From Bradyrhizobium sp. MOS002 (lineage in GTDB: Bacteria > Pseudomonadota > Alphaproteobacteria > Rhizobiales > Xanthobacteraceae), in contig NZ_PYFX01000003.1 of the NCBI RefSeq assembly GCF_003020115.1, forward strand, positions 558,001 to 622,000: 64,000 nt of DNA. The letters are read 5' to 3'. Position numbers and translations under genes: made by a program. Under the pieces are notes generated by a model that was given only the letters and a program-made list of their open reading frames with translations, was not told where the DNA came from and did no database searches. This document shows, in pieces, positions 16,624 to 25,250 of the stretch; positions within the stretch are counted from its first letter, which is position 1, and each line of letters begins with the position of its first letter.

Positions 16624-18668
16624 GTCTTGCCTCCGGAAGTGCCGCCCGCCGCCATCATGCGCGGCAGGGTGATGATGAACTCGGTGAATACGCCGGGTGC
16701 GGTGTTCACGTCGATGGTGCCGCCGTGCTGTTTCACCACGATGTCATGGCTCATGGAAAGGCCGAGCCCGGTGCCCTCGCCGGCCGGCTTGGTGGTGAAG
16801 AAGGGATTGAACATCTTTTCCTTCACCTCGGACGGGATGCCGGTGCCGTTGTCGCGAATGCGGATCTCGACCCTGTCGCCGAGAGTTTTGGTGGCCGCGC
16901 GCAGGGTTGGCTCGAAGGCATCTGCCGCGCTCTCCTTGCGCTTGGCCGTGGCGTAGAAGCCGTTCGAGATCAGATTGAGGAAGACTCGCGTAATCTCCTG
17001 CGGATAGATATCGACCATGCCTGCGGCGGGGTCGAAGCCGCGCTCGATCGTGACGTTGAAGCCGGGCTTCTCGGCGCGCGCGCCATGATAGGCGAGGTTG
17101 AGGCTTTCCTCGACGATGGCATTGATGTCCGCCGGACGGTGCTCGCCCGAGCCTTCGCGCGAATGCAAGAGCATGTTCCTAACGATGGAGTCGGCGCGCT
17201 TGCCGTGCTGCACCACCTTTTCGAGGTTGGTCCTGAGCATCCCGGTCAGCTCTTCGACCTCCTCCTTCGTCTTGCCGTCGAGCGGGGCCGCTTGCAGGGC
17301 CTCGTTGAGCTCGTCGATCAGCTCGGTCGACACCGCCGAGAAATTGTTGACGAAATTGAGCGGGTTCTTGATCTCGTGCGCGATTCCCGCCGTCAGTTGG
17401 CCGAGGGACGCGAGCTTCTCGGTCTGGACCAGGCGGTCCTGCGCGGTGCGAAGATCGTCGAGGGATTGCCGGAGCTCTGCGGTCCGCTGCTCCACCTTGT
17501 TCTCGAGGTCTGCATACGATTCCTGCAAACGCGCGCCCATGTCGTTGAACTGGTCGGCGAGCCCTTCGAGCTCGTCACCCGTCTTGATCGAGATACGCTG
17601 GGCGAAGTCGCCGCCCCCGATCCGCTCGGCGCCGCTGCGCAACGCCTGGATCGGACCGACCATGCGGCGCGCCAGAAAAACCCCCGCAAGCACCGCGAAA
17701 ATCGACGCGGCAAGCAGCACGATCGCGAGCCGCTGCAGCGAGGCGTAGAGGGAGGCGTAGGCTTCCTCGACCGGCAATTCCACGAACATAGTCCAGCCGA
17801 GCGGTGGGATCGGGGCGGACGCCGTCAAGACCTTCTGCCCCTGGATATTGGTCGCCTCCTGTAGCGCGTCCGGCATGGTGCCGCCGCCGGTCTGCGCGGC
17901 CCTCACCTGCGCGAGCCTGGACATGTCGGTGTTGCGCAGGACCAGGCTGATGTCGGGGTGCGCGATCAGGCGTCCCTCCGGACCGACCACGTAGGCGTGT
18001 CCGTGCTCGCCGACCTTGATCTGGGACACGACGTCCCAGATCAGCTTGAGATTGACTTCCGCGATGCTGACGCCGGCATCCTTGCGCGACCCGGCCTGCG
18101 CCAGCGTCATGTACGGCTCGGACTCCCTGCGGAAATAGACCGGGCCGTAAAAAACCTTGTGCGCGACCGCCTCGGTGAACTTCGGATCGCCCGACAGATC
18201 GATGCCGCTGTCGATCGCGTCCATGGCGAGCCGCGAGACCCGCAGCCGCTCCTTACCGGTCGCATCGACCTGGGCGAGCTCGGTGACCGCGGGCACCTGG
18301 CGCAGCAGCCGCAGCGCATCGAACCGGCGCTGCTCGATCGAGCCCGTCGACCAGGGCAGCTGCGTGGTCCAGCCGAGCTGGCTCTCGATCTCCTTGACGA
18401 ACTGACCGATCTTTGCCGCGGCCGCCTCGGCCTGTTCATGCTGGACCCGGATCAGCGCGGCCTTGTGCTCGCGATAGTAGAAGAAGACCTCGAACAGGCC
18501 GTTGGCCAGCAGCGCGATCGCGACGACGGCCACGAACAGCGCGACATATTTGGCGAACAGTCGGCTCCTGATCCCTTGCCCCGGCGTCGCACCGGGCTCG
18601 ACGCCATCCCGCGCCGCGTTTGGCAGCGTCCGTGCTTGCGGGGTGTCGGGATGGAGGGAAAGGCTCAT
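16620..18668 (-). CDS. Membrane sensor histidine kinase with Cache-type periplasmic domain and HAMP
   Basis: A 682-aa sensor. Seen: a cytoplasmic N-terminus, a first membrane helix at about residues 33-55, a roughly 260-residue periplasmic region resembling a double Cache sensor (with the VVGPEGRLIAHPD segment), a second helix at about 310-335, HAMP at about 335-390, a coiled coil, the H-box with H431 (AHEIKNPLNF), and an HATPase domain with N, G1 (RIRDNGTGI) and G2 (GTGLGLSMS) boxes. It is first in a four-gene coupled operon and most likely phosphorylates both downstream receivers. The signal is unknown; Cache domains commonly bind small carboxylates or amino acids. Confidence 0.92.
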   Translation of the reverse strand: MSLSLHPDTPQARTLPNAARDGVEPGATPGQGIRSRLFAKYVALFVAVVAIALLANGLFEVFFYYREHKAALIRVQHEQAEAAAAKIGQFVKEIESQLGWTTQLPWSTGSIEQRRFDALRLLRQVPAVTELAQVDATGKERLRVSRLAMDAIDSGIDLSGDPKFTEAVAHKVFYGPVYFRRESEPYMTLAQAGSRKDAGVSIAEVNLKLIWDVVSQIKVGEHGHAYVVGPEGRLIAHPDISLVLRNTDMSRLAQVRAAQTGGGTMPDALQEATNIQGQKVLTASAPIPPLGWTMFVELPVEEAYASLYASLQRLAIVLLAASIFAVLAGVFLARRMVGPIQALRSGAERIGGGDFAQRISIKTGDELEGLADQFNDMGARLQESYADLENKVEQRTAELRQSLDDLRTAQDRLVQTEKLASLGQLTAGIAHEIKNPLNFVNNFSAVSTELIDELNEALQAAPLDGKTKEEVEELTGMLRTNLEKVVQHGKRADSIVRNMLLHSREGSGEHRPADINAIVEESLNLAYHGARAEKPGFNVTIERGFDPAAGMVDIYPQEITRVFLNLISNGFYATAKRKESAADAFEPTLRAATKTLGDRVEIRIRDNGTGIPSEVKEKMFNPFFTTKPAGEGTGLGLSMSHDIVVKQHGGTIDVNTAPGVFTEFIITLPRMMAAGGTSGGKT

Positions 18669-18759
18669 CCCGCCGAACCTAGCAAGAAGACCGAACTTTG
18701 TCTCTCGCGAGCGCGGGAAAGCCTGATGGCAATCGGGGGACCCCGGGGCAAATAGAAAA

Positions 18760-18789
18760 GGGCGGCAGCGGATTTGGCCGCCGCCGCCC
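18760..18789 (-). terminator. Intrinsic terminator of the RND efflux operon
   Basis: A 12-bp G+C-rich stem with one mismatch (18760-18771 with 18778-18789, 6-nt loop) is followed on the minus strand by CTTTTCTATT. It lies 22 nt after the stop of the RND pump gene. Confidence 0.8.
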
Positions 18790-18811
18790 TCGGTTCGCTT
18801 TATCCGTGGCC

Positions 18812-21800
18812 TCAGGTCGGCCGCAGCGCCTTGTTGTTGAGGTCGAGGTCGTTGACCTGCTTATTCCGCTCGGAATCGGCCGCCGCGCGATGGTCGGTCG
18901 CCAGCACCACATAGACCGCCGGCAGCACGAACAATGTGAACAGGGTGCCGATCGACATTCCGGCGACGACCACCAGACCGATCGAGAAGCGGCTGGCCGC
19001 GCCTGCGCCGGTCGCGGTCAGGAGCGGGATCAGGCCCGTCACCATCGCGGCCGTGGTCATCAGGATCGGCCGCAGACGAATGCGGGCCGACATTTCGATG
19101 GCGGAGCGGCGATCGAGCCGCTCGTTGATCTGGAGCTCGTTGGCGAACTCCACCATCAGGATGCCGTGCTTGGTGATCAGGCCCACCAAGGTCAGCAGGC
19201 CGACCTGGGTGTAGATGTTCATGGTCGCCACGCCGAAGAACAGCGGGATCAGCGCGCCAACGATCGCCATCGGCACCGAGATCATGATGACCAGCGGATC
19301 GCGCAAGCTCTCGAACTGCGCCGCCAGCACCAGGAAGATGATGATCAGCGCGAAGCCGAAGGTGATCGCGAGCTGGTTGCCTTCCTGCACATATTGCCTG
19401 CTGTCAGCGAGATAATCATGGCTGAAGCCTTGCGGCAGGTTCTTGGCCTCGCTCTCGAGGAAGTCGACCGCCGCACCGACGGTCACGCCGGGCATCGGCA
19501 CCGCCGAGAAGGTCGCCGAATTGAGCTGATTGTAATGCGTCAGCGAATTCGGCTCGGTCTTGGTCTCGATCGACACCACCGTCGAGAGCGGAAGCTGCTG
19601 GCCGGTGTTGGTCGTCACGTAGTAGCCGGCAAGCGATTCCGGCGAGAGCCGCTGGCCGCGCGGCACCTGCGGGATGACCTGATAGGAACGGCCCTCGAGG
19701 TTGAAGCGGTTGATGTAGTTGCCGCCGAGCAGCACTGCGAGCGTGCTGCCGAGGTTCTGCATGTTGACGCCGAGATCCTGCGCCTTGGTGCGGTTGATCG
19801 TCACCTTCACGTTCGGCTGGTTGTAGGCAAGATCGCTGTCGGAGACGATGAACATTCCGCTCTTGCGGGCGGCAGCCTTCAGCTTCTCCATCTGTTCATA
19901 GACAGTCTGGAAGCTGGCGGTGGAGTTGATCACCATCTGCACCGGCAGGCCGCCCGGGCCGCCCGGCAGCGGCGGCAGGTTGAACGCGAACGCCTGCACG
20001 CCCTCGATCTTGGAAAGCTCGCCCTGCACCAGCGACTTCAGCTGGATCGACGAGCGCTTGCGCTCCTCCCACGGCTTCAACAGCATGCCGGCGATACCGC
20101 CCTGCGGGCCGTTGATGCCGTTCAGCACGAAGCGCAGATCGGTCTCGGGGAATTTCTGGAATTCCTTGTCGAGCTTCTCGCCGTAAAAGTCGACATAGTC
20201 GATGTTGGCGTATTTCGGCGCCTTGGTCACCGCGAACACGATGCCCTGGTCCTCCTCAGGCGCCAGCTCCTTCGAGGTGTGCATATAGAGGAAGCCGACG
20301 AGCCCGAGGATGGTCACCGCAAACAGGCCGGTGATGGCCTTGTAGTCGAGCGAGCGGTCGAGCCTGCGCCCGTACCACCGCGTCAGCGCGCCAAACACCT
20401 TGTTGACGAGCTTGGCGAAGCGCCCCTCTTCGGTGTTCTTCAGCAGCACCGAGCACATCATCGGCGACAGCGTCAGCGCGATCACGCCGGACACGATCAC
20501 CGAGCCCGCAAGCGTGAAGGCGAATTCGCGGAATAGCGAGCCGGTCAGGCCGCCGAGGAAACCGATCGGGGCGTACACGGCCGCGAGCGTGATGGTCATC
20601 GAGACGACGGGACCCACGATTTCTCGCGCGCCTTCCAGCGACGCCTGGACCGGCGTTTTCCCTTCCTCCAGATGACGATGGATGTTTTCCACCACGACGA
20701 TGGCGTCGTCGACCACGAGGCCGATCGCGAGCACCATCGCCAGCAGGGTCAACAGGTTGAAGCTGAAGCCCAGCGCAAGCATCAGCGTGCAGACGCCGAT
20801 CATCGACAGCGGGATGGTGACGACGGGAATGATCACCGAACGGAACGAGGCCAGGAACAGGAAGATCACCACGATCACGATGATCACGGCTTCGCCCAGT
20901 GTCTTCTCGACCTCGTCGATCGAGGATTGGATGAACTTGGTCGAATCGTAGGCGACCTTCATCTTCATCGACGGCGGCAGATTGCGTTCCAGCTCGGGGA
21001 ACAGCGCCCGCACGCCCTTGACCAGCGTCAGCGGGTTGCCCTGCGGCGTTGCCTGCACACCGATGAAGATCGCGTGCTCGCCGTTGAAGGCGACGCTCGC
21101 ATCCGTGCTTTGGGCCGCAAGCTCGACGGTGGCGATGTCCTCCATCCGCACGAAGCCGCCGTCCTTGGCCTTGACGATCATCTTCTTGAACTGGTTGACG
21201 TCGGTCAGGCCCGTATTCGTCGATACGTTCGAGACGATGAGATAGCCCTTGGTCTGCCCCGCCGCGGACTGGAAGTTGTTGGCGGTAATCGCGGTCGCGA
21301 CATCCGCAGGCGACACGTTGCGGCCCGCCATCTTCAGCGGATCAAGCCACAGCCGCATCGCAAAGGTCTGCCCACCGAGAATGTCGGCGGAGGCCACGCC
21401 ATCGACGGTCGACAGCACCGGTTGCACAACGCGCGTCAGATAGTCCGAGATCGCCGAGCCCGACAGCTCTTCGGAGGAGAATCCGAGATACATCACGGCC
21501 GTGGTCTGTCCCGTGGTCTTGGTGACGATCGGATCGTTGGATTCCTTCGGGATCAAATATTTGACCGAGTTCGTCTTGGCCAGAACCTCGGTCAGCGCCT
21601 GGTTCGGATCGAAATTCAGCTTGATGTAGACCTGGATCGTCGAGGTGCCGAGCACCGAGGACGAGGTGATGTAATCGACACCTTCGGCGGAAGCGACCGC
21701 CTGCTCGATCGGCGTGGTGATGAAGCCCTGGATCAGGTCCGCGGACGCGCCCGGATAGACCGTCGTGATGTTGATGACCGTGTTCGACAGCTTCGGATAT

Positions 21801-21907
21801 TGCCGGATCGGCAGCGTCGTCGCCGCGCGCAGGCCGATCAGCAGGATCAGCAGGCTGACGACGACCGACAGGACCGGGCGTTTGATGAAAATATCAGTAA
21901 AGCGCAT
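18812..21907 (-). CDS. RND-family multidrug efflux transporter, inner-membrane pump
   Basis: A 1031-aa proton-driven pump of the HAE1 (AcrB/MexF/MdtB) type that expels drugs or other hydrophobic compounds across the envelope. Seen: the N-terminal helix after FIKRPVLS, two large periplasmic loops, the proton-relay Asp pair in GLVVDDAIVVVENI, and the conserved Lys in LITKHGILMVEFAN of the C-terminal half. ATG 21907 matches the family start; the longer frame begins with a poor TTG. It follows the membrane-fusion gene in a tetR-led operon. No outer-membrane channel gene is nearby, so a TolC-like protein must come from elsewhere. Confidence 0.95.
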   Translation of the reverse strand: MRFTDIFIKRPVLSVVVSLLILLIGLRAATTLPIRQYPKLSNTVINITTVYPGASADLIQGFITTPIEQAVASAEGVDYITSSSVLGTSTIQVYIKLNFDPNQALTEVLAKTNSVKYLIPKESNDPIVTKTTGQTTAVMYLGFSSEELSGSAISDYLTRVVQPVLSTVDGVASADILGGQTFAMRLWLDPLKMAGRNVSPADVATAITANNFQSAAGQTKGYLIVSNVSTNTGLTDVNQFKKMIVKAKDGGFVRMEDIATVELAAQSTDASVAFNGEHAIFIGVQATPQGNPLTLVKGVRALFPELERNLPPSMKMKVAYDSTKFIQSSIDEVEKTLGEAVIIVIVVIFLFLASFRSVIIPVVTIPLSMIGVCTLMLALGFSFNLLTLLAMVLAIGLVVDDAIVVVENIHRHLEEGKTPVQASLEGAREIVGPVVSMTITLAAVYAPIGFLGGLTGSLFREFAFTLAGSVIVSGVIALTLSPMMCSVLLKNTEEGRFAKLVNKVFGALTRWYGRRLDRSLDYKAITGLFAVTILGLVGFLYMHTSKELAPEEDQGIVFAVTKAPKYANIDYVDFYGEKLDKEFQKFPETDLRFVLNGINGPQGGIAGMLLKPWEERKRSSIQLKSLVQGELSKIEGVQAFAFNLPPLPGGPGGLPVQMVINSTASFQTVYEQMEKLKAAARKSGMFIVSDSDLAYNQPNVKVTINRTKAQDLGVNMQNLGSTLAVLLGGNYINRFNLEGRSYQVIPQVPRGQRLSPESLAGYYVTTNTGQQLPLSTVVSIETKTEPNSLTHYNQLNSATFSAVPMPGVTVGAAVDFLESEAKNLPQGFSHDYLADSRQYVQEGNQLAITFGFALIIIFLVLAAQFESLRDPLVIMISVPMAIVGALIPLFFGVATMNIYTQVGLLTLVGLITKHGILMVEFANELQINERLDRRSAIEMSARIRLRPILMTTAAMVTGLIPLLTATGAGAASRFSIGLVVVAGMSIGTLFTLFVLPAVYVVLATDHRAAADSERNKQVNDLDLNNKALRPT

Positions 21908-21983
21908 CGCGGCGATCTCGATTTCTTTGACTTGCAAAGCGCATGATCCGGCCGTGCCGGATCATGCTGCAACGTGTACGATG

Positions 21984-23177
21984 TCAGTAGCGCGGCGGCT
22001 GCGCCGGGATTTGCGGGGCCGGGTCGGTCGAAATCGACACCGCCGCGCCCGATTGCAGCTTGAGCTGGCCGACGGCGACGACCTTGTCGCCCGGTTTCAC
22101 GCCCTTGACGATTTCGACGCGGCCTTCGACCCGGCTGCCGGTCTGCACGAAAGTACGCACCGCGCTCAGGCTGGTCTTGCCGTCCGCTTCCTTCTTCTCG
22201 GTGATCACGAACACCGAGTCGCCGTACAGCGTGTAGTCGACCGCCGTCTCCGGCACGGTGACCACGGCCGGCTTGTCCGGCAGCACCACCGTGGTGGTCA
22301 CGAACATGCCGGGCTTCAGGATCTTCTCCGGATTGGAGATGGTCGCCTGCACGCGGATGTTGCGGGTGTCGGTCGAGATCTGCGGCTCGATCGTGGTGAT
22401 CTTGGCGTCGAAGGTGCGGCCCGGATAGGCGTCGACCTTCAGCCGGACCGGCTGACCGACCTTGAGGTTGCCCGAGTCCTTTTCCGTCACCGTGAAGTTG
22501 GCCCACAGCTCCGACAGATCCGTCAGCGAAACGATGGCCGTGCCGGCTGTCAGATACTGGCCGACCTCGACCTTGCGGACGCCGAGATCGCCGGAGAACG
22601 GCGCGCGGACCAGCTTCTGCGAGATCAACGCTTCGGTCTTGGCGATACCCGCCAGCGCCTGATCGTACGCGGCCTGCGCGGTGTCGACGGTTGCCTGCGG
22701 GCCGAACTGGCGCGACGCCAGTTGCTTGGCGCGGTCGAGCGACAGCTGTGCGACGGTGGACTGCGCCTTGTAATTGGCGAGGTCGCCCTGCTCCGGCGCG
22801 TCGAACATCTGCACCAGCGGCGTGCCGGCCTCGACATGCGAGCCCGGCTCGAACTTGATCTCGGTGACGCGGCCGTTGACGTCGGCGCTGACGTCGACCT
22901 GGTGCACGGCGGCGAGCCCGCCGACGGCGGTCAACAGGTTCGGCACCACCTCGGACTTCGCCTCGGCGGCGCTGACCGCGACCGGCGGCGGCTTGTTGTT
23001 GGCGAAGAACTGCTTGATCATCTGGCCGCGGAAATAATTGAACCAGACGAGGCCACCGACGAGCACGGCCAGAAGCGCGCCGACGATGATGAACCAGAGC
23101 ACCGGCCGGACCGGACGCTTGGGAGCCTTGTTGTCGATCGGTTCGCCCGAAATCTTGTGTTCGGTGACGATGTTCAT
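21984..23177 (-). CDS. RND efflux membrane-fusion (periplasmic adaptor) protein
   Basis: Adaptor linking the RND pump to an outer-membrane channel, 397 aa. Seen: a cytoplasmic N-terminus, one membrane helix at about residues 26-46, a barrel-sandwich/lipoyl segment (VSADVNGRVTEIKFEPGSHV), an alpha-helical hairpin region at about 110-160, the second half-motif RAPFSGDLGVRKVEVGQYL, and a beta-barrel domain. ATG 23177 sits one nucleotide beyond the tetR stop, so the two genes are coupled. The longer frame would run into tetR and lacks family similarity. Confidence 0.93.
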   Translation of the reverse strand: MNIVTEHKISGEPIDNKAPKRPVRPVLWFIIVGALLAVLVGGLVWFNYFRGQMIKQFFANNKPPPVAVSAAEAKSEVVPNLLTAVGGLAAVHQVDVSADVNGRVTEIKFEPGSHVEAGTPLVQMFDAPEQGDLANYKAQSTVAQLSLDRAKQLASRQFGPQATVDTAQAAYDQALAGIAKTEALISQKLVRAPFSGDLGVRKVEVGQYLTAGTAIVSLTDLSELWANFTVTEKDSGNLKVGQPVRLKVDAYPGRTFDAKITTIEPQISTDTRNIRVQATISNPEKILKPGMFVTTTVVLPDKPAVVTVPETAVDYTLYGDSVFVITEKKEADGKTSLSAVRTFVQTGSRVEGRVEIVKGVKPGDKVVAVGQLKLQSGAAVSISTDPAPQIPAQPPRY

Positions 23178-23178
23178 G

Positions 23179-23880
23179 TCATGCACTCTCTGCAATCGCC
23201 GTCTTGCCCGCACACGCGGCCTGATCGCGGCCCAAATGCGAAGCAATTGCGGCGTCGTTAAGTCCGATACCCCTCAGGAGAAACTCACAGAGCTGCCGCT
23301 CGAGGTCGTTCGCCTTGCCGTAAGCGAGACACGGCGTGGCCGGCAGCCTGGTCAGCGCAGCCGTCATTACGGTGTGATGCGCAAACCAGAACAGGTTGAG
23401 CGGTTCCCCGTTGTATGGCCGCGCGTCCCCCGCGGCAACCGCCCGATCGAGCGAGGCGACGAAGGCCGCCCCGATCAGCGTCTCGATCTTGGCATATAGC
23501 AAGCGAGCGAATTCGCCATCATCCAAATGACTCGTGGTCATCAGTCGCAGGCGCTGGGCCTCTTCCTGGTCGGGCCCGTCGGCGATGTGCATGAAATGCC
23601 CGACCATGCCGCGGATCACTTCAACCAACGTGGCGGTCGACGGCTGACGTTCGAGCAGCTCCATGAGCGCCGGGTCCGCCTCGCATTCGTCGCTGAGAAT
23701 TTCGGCGTAAAGCGCGGCCTTGGACGGGAAATGCTTGAACAGCAGCGCTTCGGAAATGGCAGCGGCGGCCGCCACGCTCTTGGTCGTGGTGCCGGTATAG
23801 CCATGTCGGGCAAAGCAACGCTTTGCGGCGCCGAGGATCAATTGACGCCTCAGGTCGCTCGTCATACGCAATGAGCTCAT
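23179..23880 (-). CDS. TetR/AcrR-family transcriptional regulator of the efflux operon
   Basis: A 233-aa repressor-type protein. Seen: the N-terminal helix-turn-helix (ILGAAKRCFARHGYTGTTTKSVAAAA, with recognition part around EALLFKHFPSK) and a diverged ligand-binding C-terminal domain. Starts at 23880 (MSSLRM) or 23865 (MTSDLRR) are both possible. A perfect palindrome lies just upstream of the first. Being first in the tetR-adaptor-pump operon, it probably represses its own operon and is released by a pump substrate (inference from the family). Confidence 0.9.
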   Translation of the reverse strand: MSSLRMTSDLRRQLILGAAKRCFARHGYTGTTTKSVAAAAAISEALLFKHFPSKAALYAEILSDECEADPALMELLERQPSTATLVEVIRGMVGHFMHIADGPDQEEAQRLRLMTTSHLDDGEFARLLYAKIETLIGAAFVASLDRAVAAGDARPYNGEPLNLFWFAHHTVMTAALTRLPATPCLAYGKANDLERQLCEFLLRGIGLNDAAIASHLGRDQAACAGKTAIAESA

Positions 23881-23884
23881 GCTA

Positions 23885-23900
23885 GTGAGTAAGCACTCAC
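23885..23900. promoter_or_regulatory. Palindromic operator-like site in front of the tetR-efflux operon
   Basis: GTGAGT-AAGC-ACTCAC is a perfect 6+6 bp inverted repeat with a 4-nt spacer, 5-20 bases ahead of the tetR start. TGAGT...ACTCA is a common core for TetR-family efflux regulators (family knowledge), so autoregulation is the likely role. Confidence 0.65.
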
Positions 23901-24014
23901 CCACGCAAAAGTCAAGCACTATGCTGCATCGCAACCTGGGTGGGCTGTAATTTCAGTGGAAATTCGCCGCGCCCACACGGCCCCCCGCGTGGGACGGGGC
24001 GCAGGGAAGGCCGC

Positions 24015-24569
24015 CTAGATCGGCTGGAAGCCGAGGTCGCCGCGGATCCGGTTGAGAATGTAAGTCCCATCCCGGCTCGGCAAAATCCGCTCCAGATTGG
24101 CGCTGTCGATCTTCACACTGGCAAAGCGCGGCCCGGCCGTGAGGTCGTGGACGGCTTTGGCGAAGGCCTCGACCTCGGCCATGGTCGTCACAGACCGGCT
24201 ATCCCCGATGCCGCAGGCCCTTGCGACGCCGACGAGGTCGGCGGCCACGGCCGTGTGGCTGGTCTGGCCCCCGGTCTCGCCATAGGCCTCATTGTCGAGC
24301 ACCGCGATCGAGAGATTGGACGGCTTCTGGAGACCGATGGTGGCAAGGCTGCCCATGCCCATCAGCATCTCGCCGTCGCCAGTGATGACCAGCACCGGCA
24401 ATTTTGGCTGCGCCAGGGCGAGCCCGAGACCGATCATGGCGGCGCCCCCCATGCCGCCCCAGAGATAGAAATTGCGCGCATGGTCGCCGGCCGCGCACAT
24501 GTCGTTGGTGGAGGCCCCGAGGCCGCCGATCGCAACCACATCCTTGCGGTCCGCGAGAAGCGTGGACAC
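24015..24569 (-). CDS. ThDP-dependent decarboxylase, beta (small C-terminal) subunit; apparent frameshift at start
   Basis: C-terminal, ThDP-binding half of a split decarboxylase of the sulfopyruvate/phosphonopyruvate decarboxylase kind (ComE-like). Seen: the ThDP motif GDGEMLMGMGSLATIG with VLDNEAYGETGG, and LWGGMGGAAMIGLGLA before it. Only a GTG at 24569 starts the open frame (184 aa). The same frame encodes NLLDRRQAV just upstream, which looks like genuine protein. The expected ATGA overlap start at 24604 is out of frame by one base: AAGGCAAT would restore MSKGNLLDRRQAV if it read AAGGGCAAT. It is therefore either a one-base deletion, a sequence error or a shortened protein. It pairs with the alpha subunit immediately upstream. 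Confidence 0.82.
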   Translation of the reverse strand: MSTLLADRKDVVAIGGLGASTNDMCAAGDHARNFYLWGGMGGAAMIGLGLALAQPKLPVLVITGDGEMLMGMGSLATIGLQKPSNLSIAVLDNEAYGETGGQTSHTAVAADLVGVARACGIGDSRSVTTMAEVEAFAKAVHDLTAGPRFASVKIDSANLERILPSRDGTYILNRIRGDLGFQPI

Positions 24570-24600
24570 CGCCTGACGGCGGTCGAGGAGATTGCCTTGC

Positions 24601-25143
24601 TCATTTGGTGAAAACCTTGGCGCCGATCAGGCGCTGCGACAGCAGGACGGCGGTGGGCGTGAGCGCGTTATAGGCCTGCGCGGCCGCCGCCTCGAGCACG
24701 GCCGGCACCTCGGCTGCGGTCGAAGCCCGCAGCACCTTGACGCCCGATAGCTCGAACACGCCCTGCGTGGTCGATCCCATCGGCACCTGCCACGGATTGA
24801 ACTCGCCCCACTCGCCACGCATGGTCACCAGCGTGAGGAAGGGAAAGCGCAGGATCGGGATCAGCGACAGCATGTTGATGCAATTGCCGACCCCGCTCGA
24901 CTGCATCAACAGCACGCCGCGTTGACCACCCGTCCAGGCGCCGGCGAGAAGCGCCACGCCCTCTTCCTCCGTCGTCAGCGGAATGCCGCGCATCGTCGAC
25001 GAGGTCAGCACGCGCTGGATCAACGTCGAATGGCCGGCGTCCGGCACGTAAGGCACCTGCCGGACGTCGAAGCGTTGCAAGGTCGCGAAGATATCGTCTG
25101 GCCATGAAAGAGCCGTGTCGGCAGCGTCAGAGCGGGCGTGCAT
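24601..25143 (-). CDS. ThDP-dependent decarboxylase, alpha (N-terminal PYR) subunit
   Basis: A 180-aa PYR-domain protein forming the N-terminal half of a two-subunit ThDP decarboxylase (ComD-like). Seen: the catalytic glutamate in TTEEEGVALLAGAW, the VLLMQSSGVGNCINML segment typical of sulfopyruvate and phosphonopyruvate decarboxylases, and MRGEWGEFNPWQ. CAGGA lies 4 nt ahead of ATG 25143. The beta subunit follows directly. The 2-oxoacid substrate cannot be told from sequence. The cytochrome P450 gene is divergent across a 107-nt gap that contains a 7-bp inverted repeat (25171-25177 with 25194-25200). Confidence 0.87.
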   Translation of the reverse strand: MHARSDAADTALSWPDDIFATLQRFDVRQVPYVPDAGHSTLIQRVLTSSTMRGIPLTTEEEGVALLAGAWTGGQRGVLLMQSSGVGNCINMLSLIPILRFPFLTLVTMRGEWGEFNPWQVPMGSTTQGVFELSGVKVLRASTAAEVPAVLEAAAAQAYNALTPTAVLLSQRLIGAKVFTK

Positions 25144-25250
25144 TTTCCTGTCCGGTCGGCTTGCAAATCACGGCTCGACTGTAGACGGTGAACCGAGCCG
25201 CTCAAAAGAGCGAATACAGCATATCGGACTCAACCGGCGAGTATGGCGGC

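Noticed and set aside
18698..20536. 612-aa plus-strand frame opposite the RND pump
   Set aside because: His/Asp/Arg-rich antisense translation without motifs; the RND gene on the minus strand is certain.
23969..24002. GC-rich inverted repeat downstream of the ThDP beta subunit gene considered as its terminator
   Set aside because: The stem has mismatches and no T tract follows on the minus strand, so the evidence is too weak to list.
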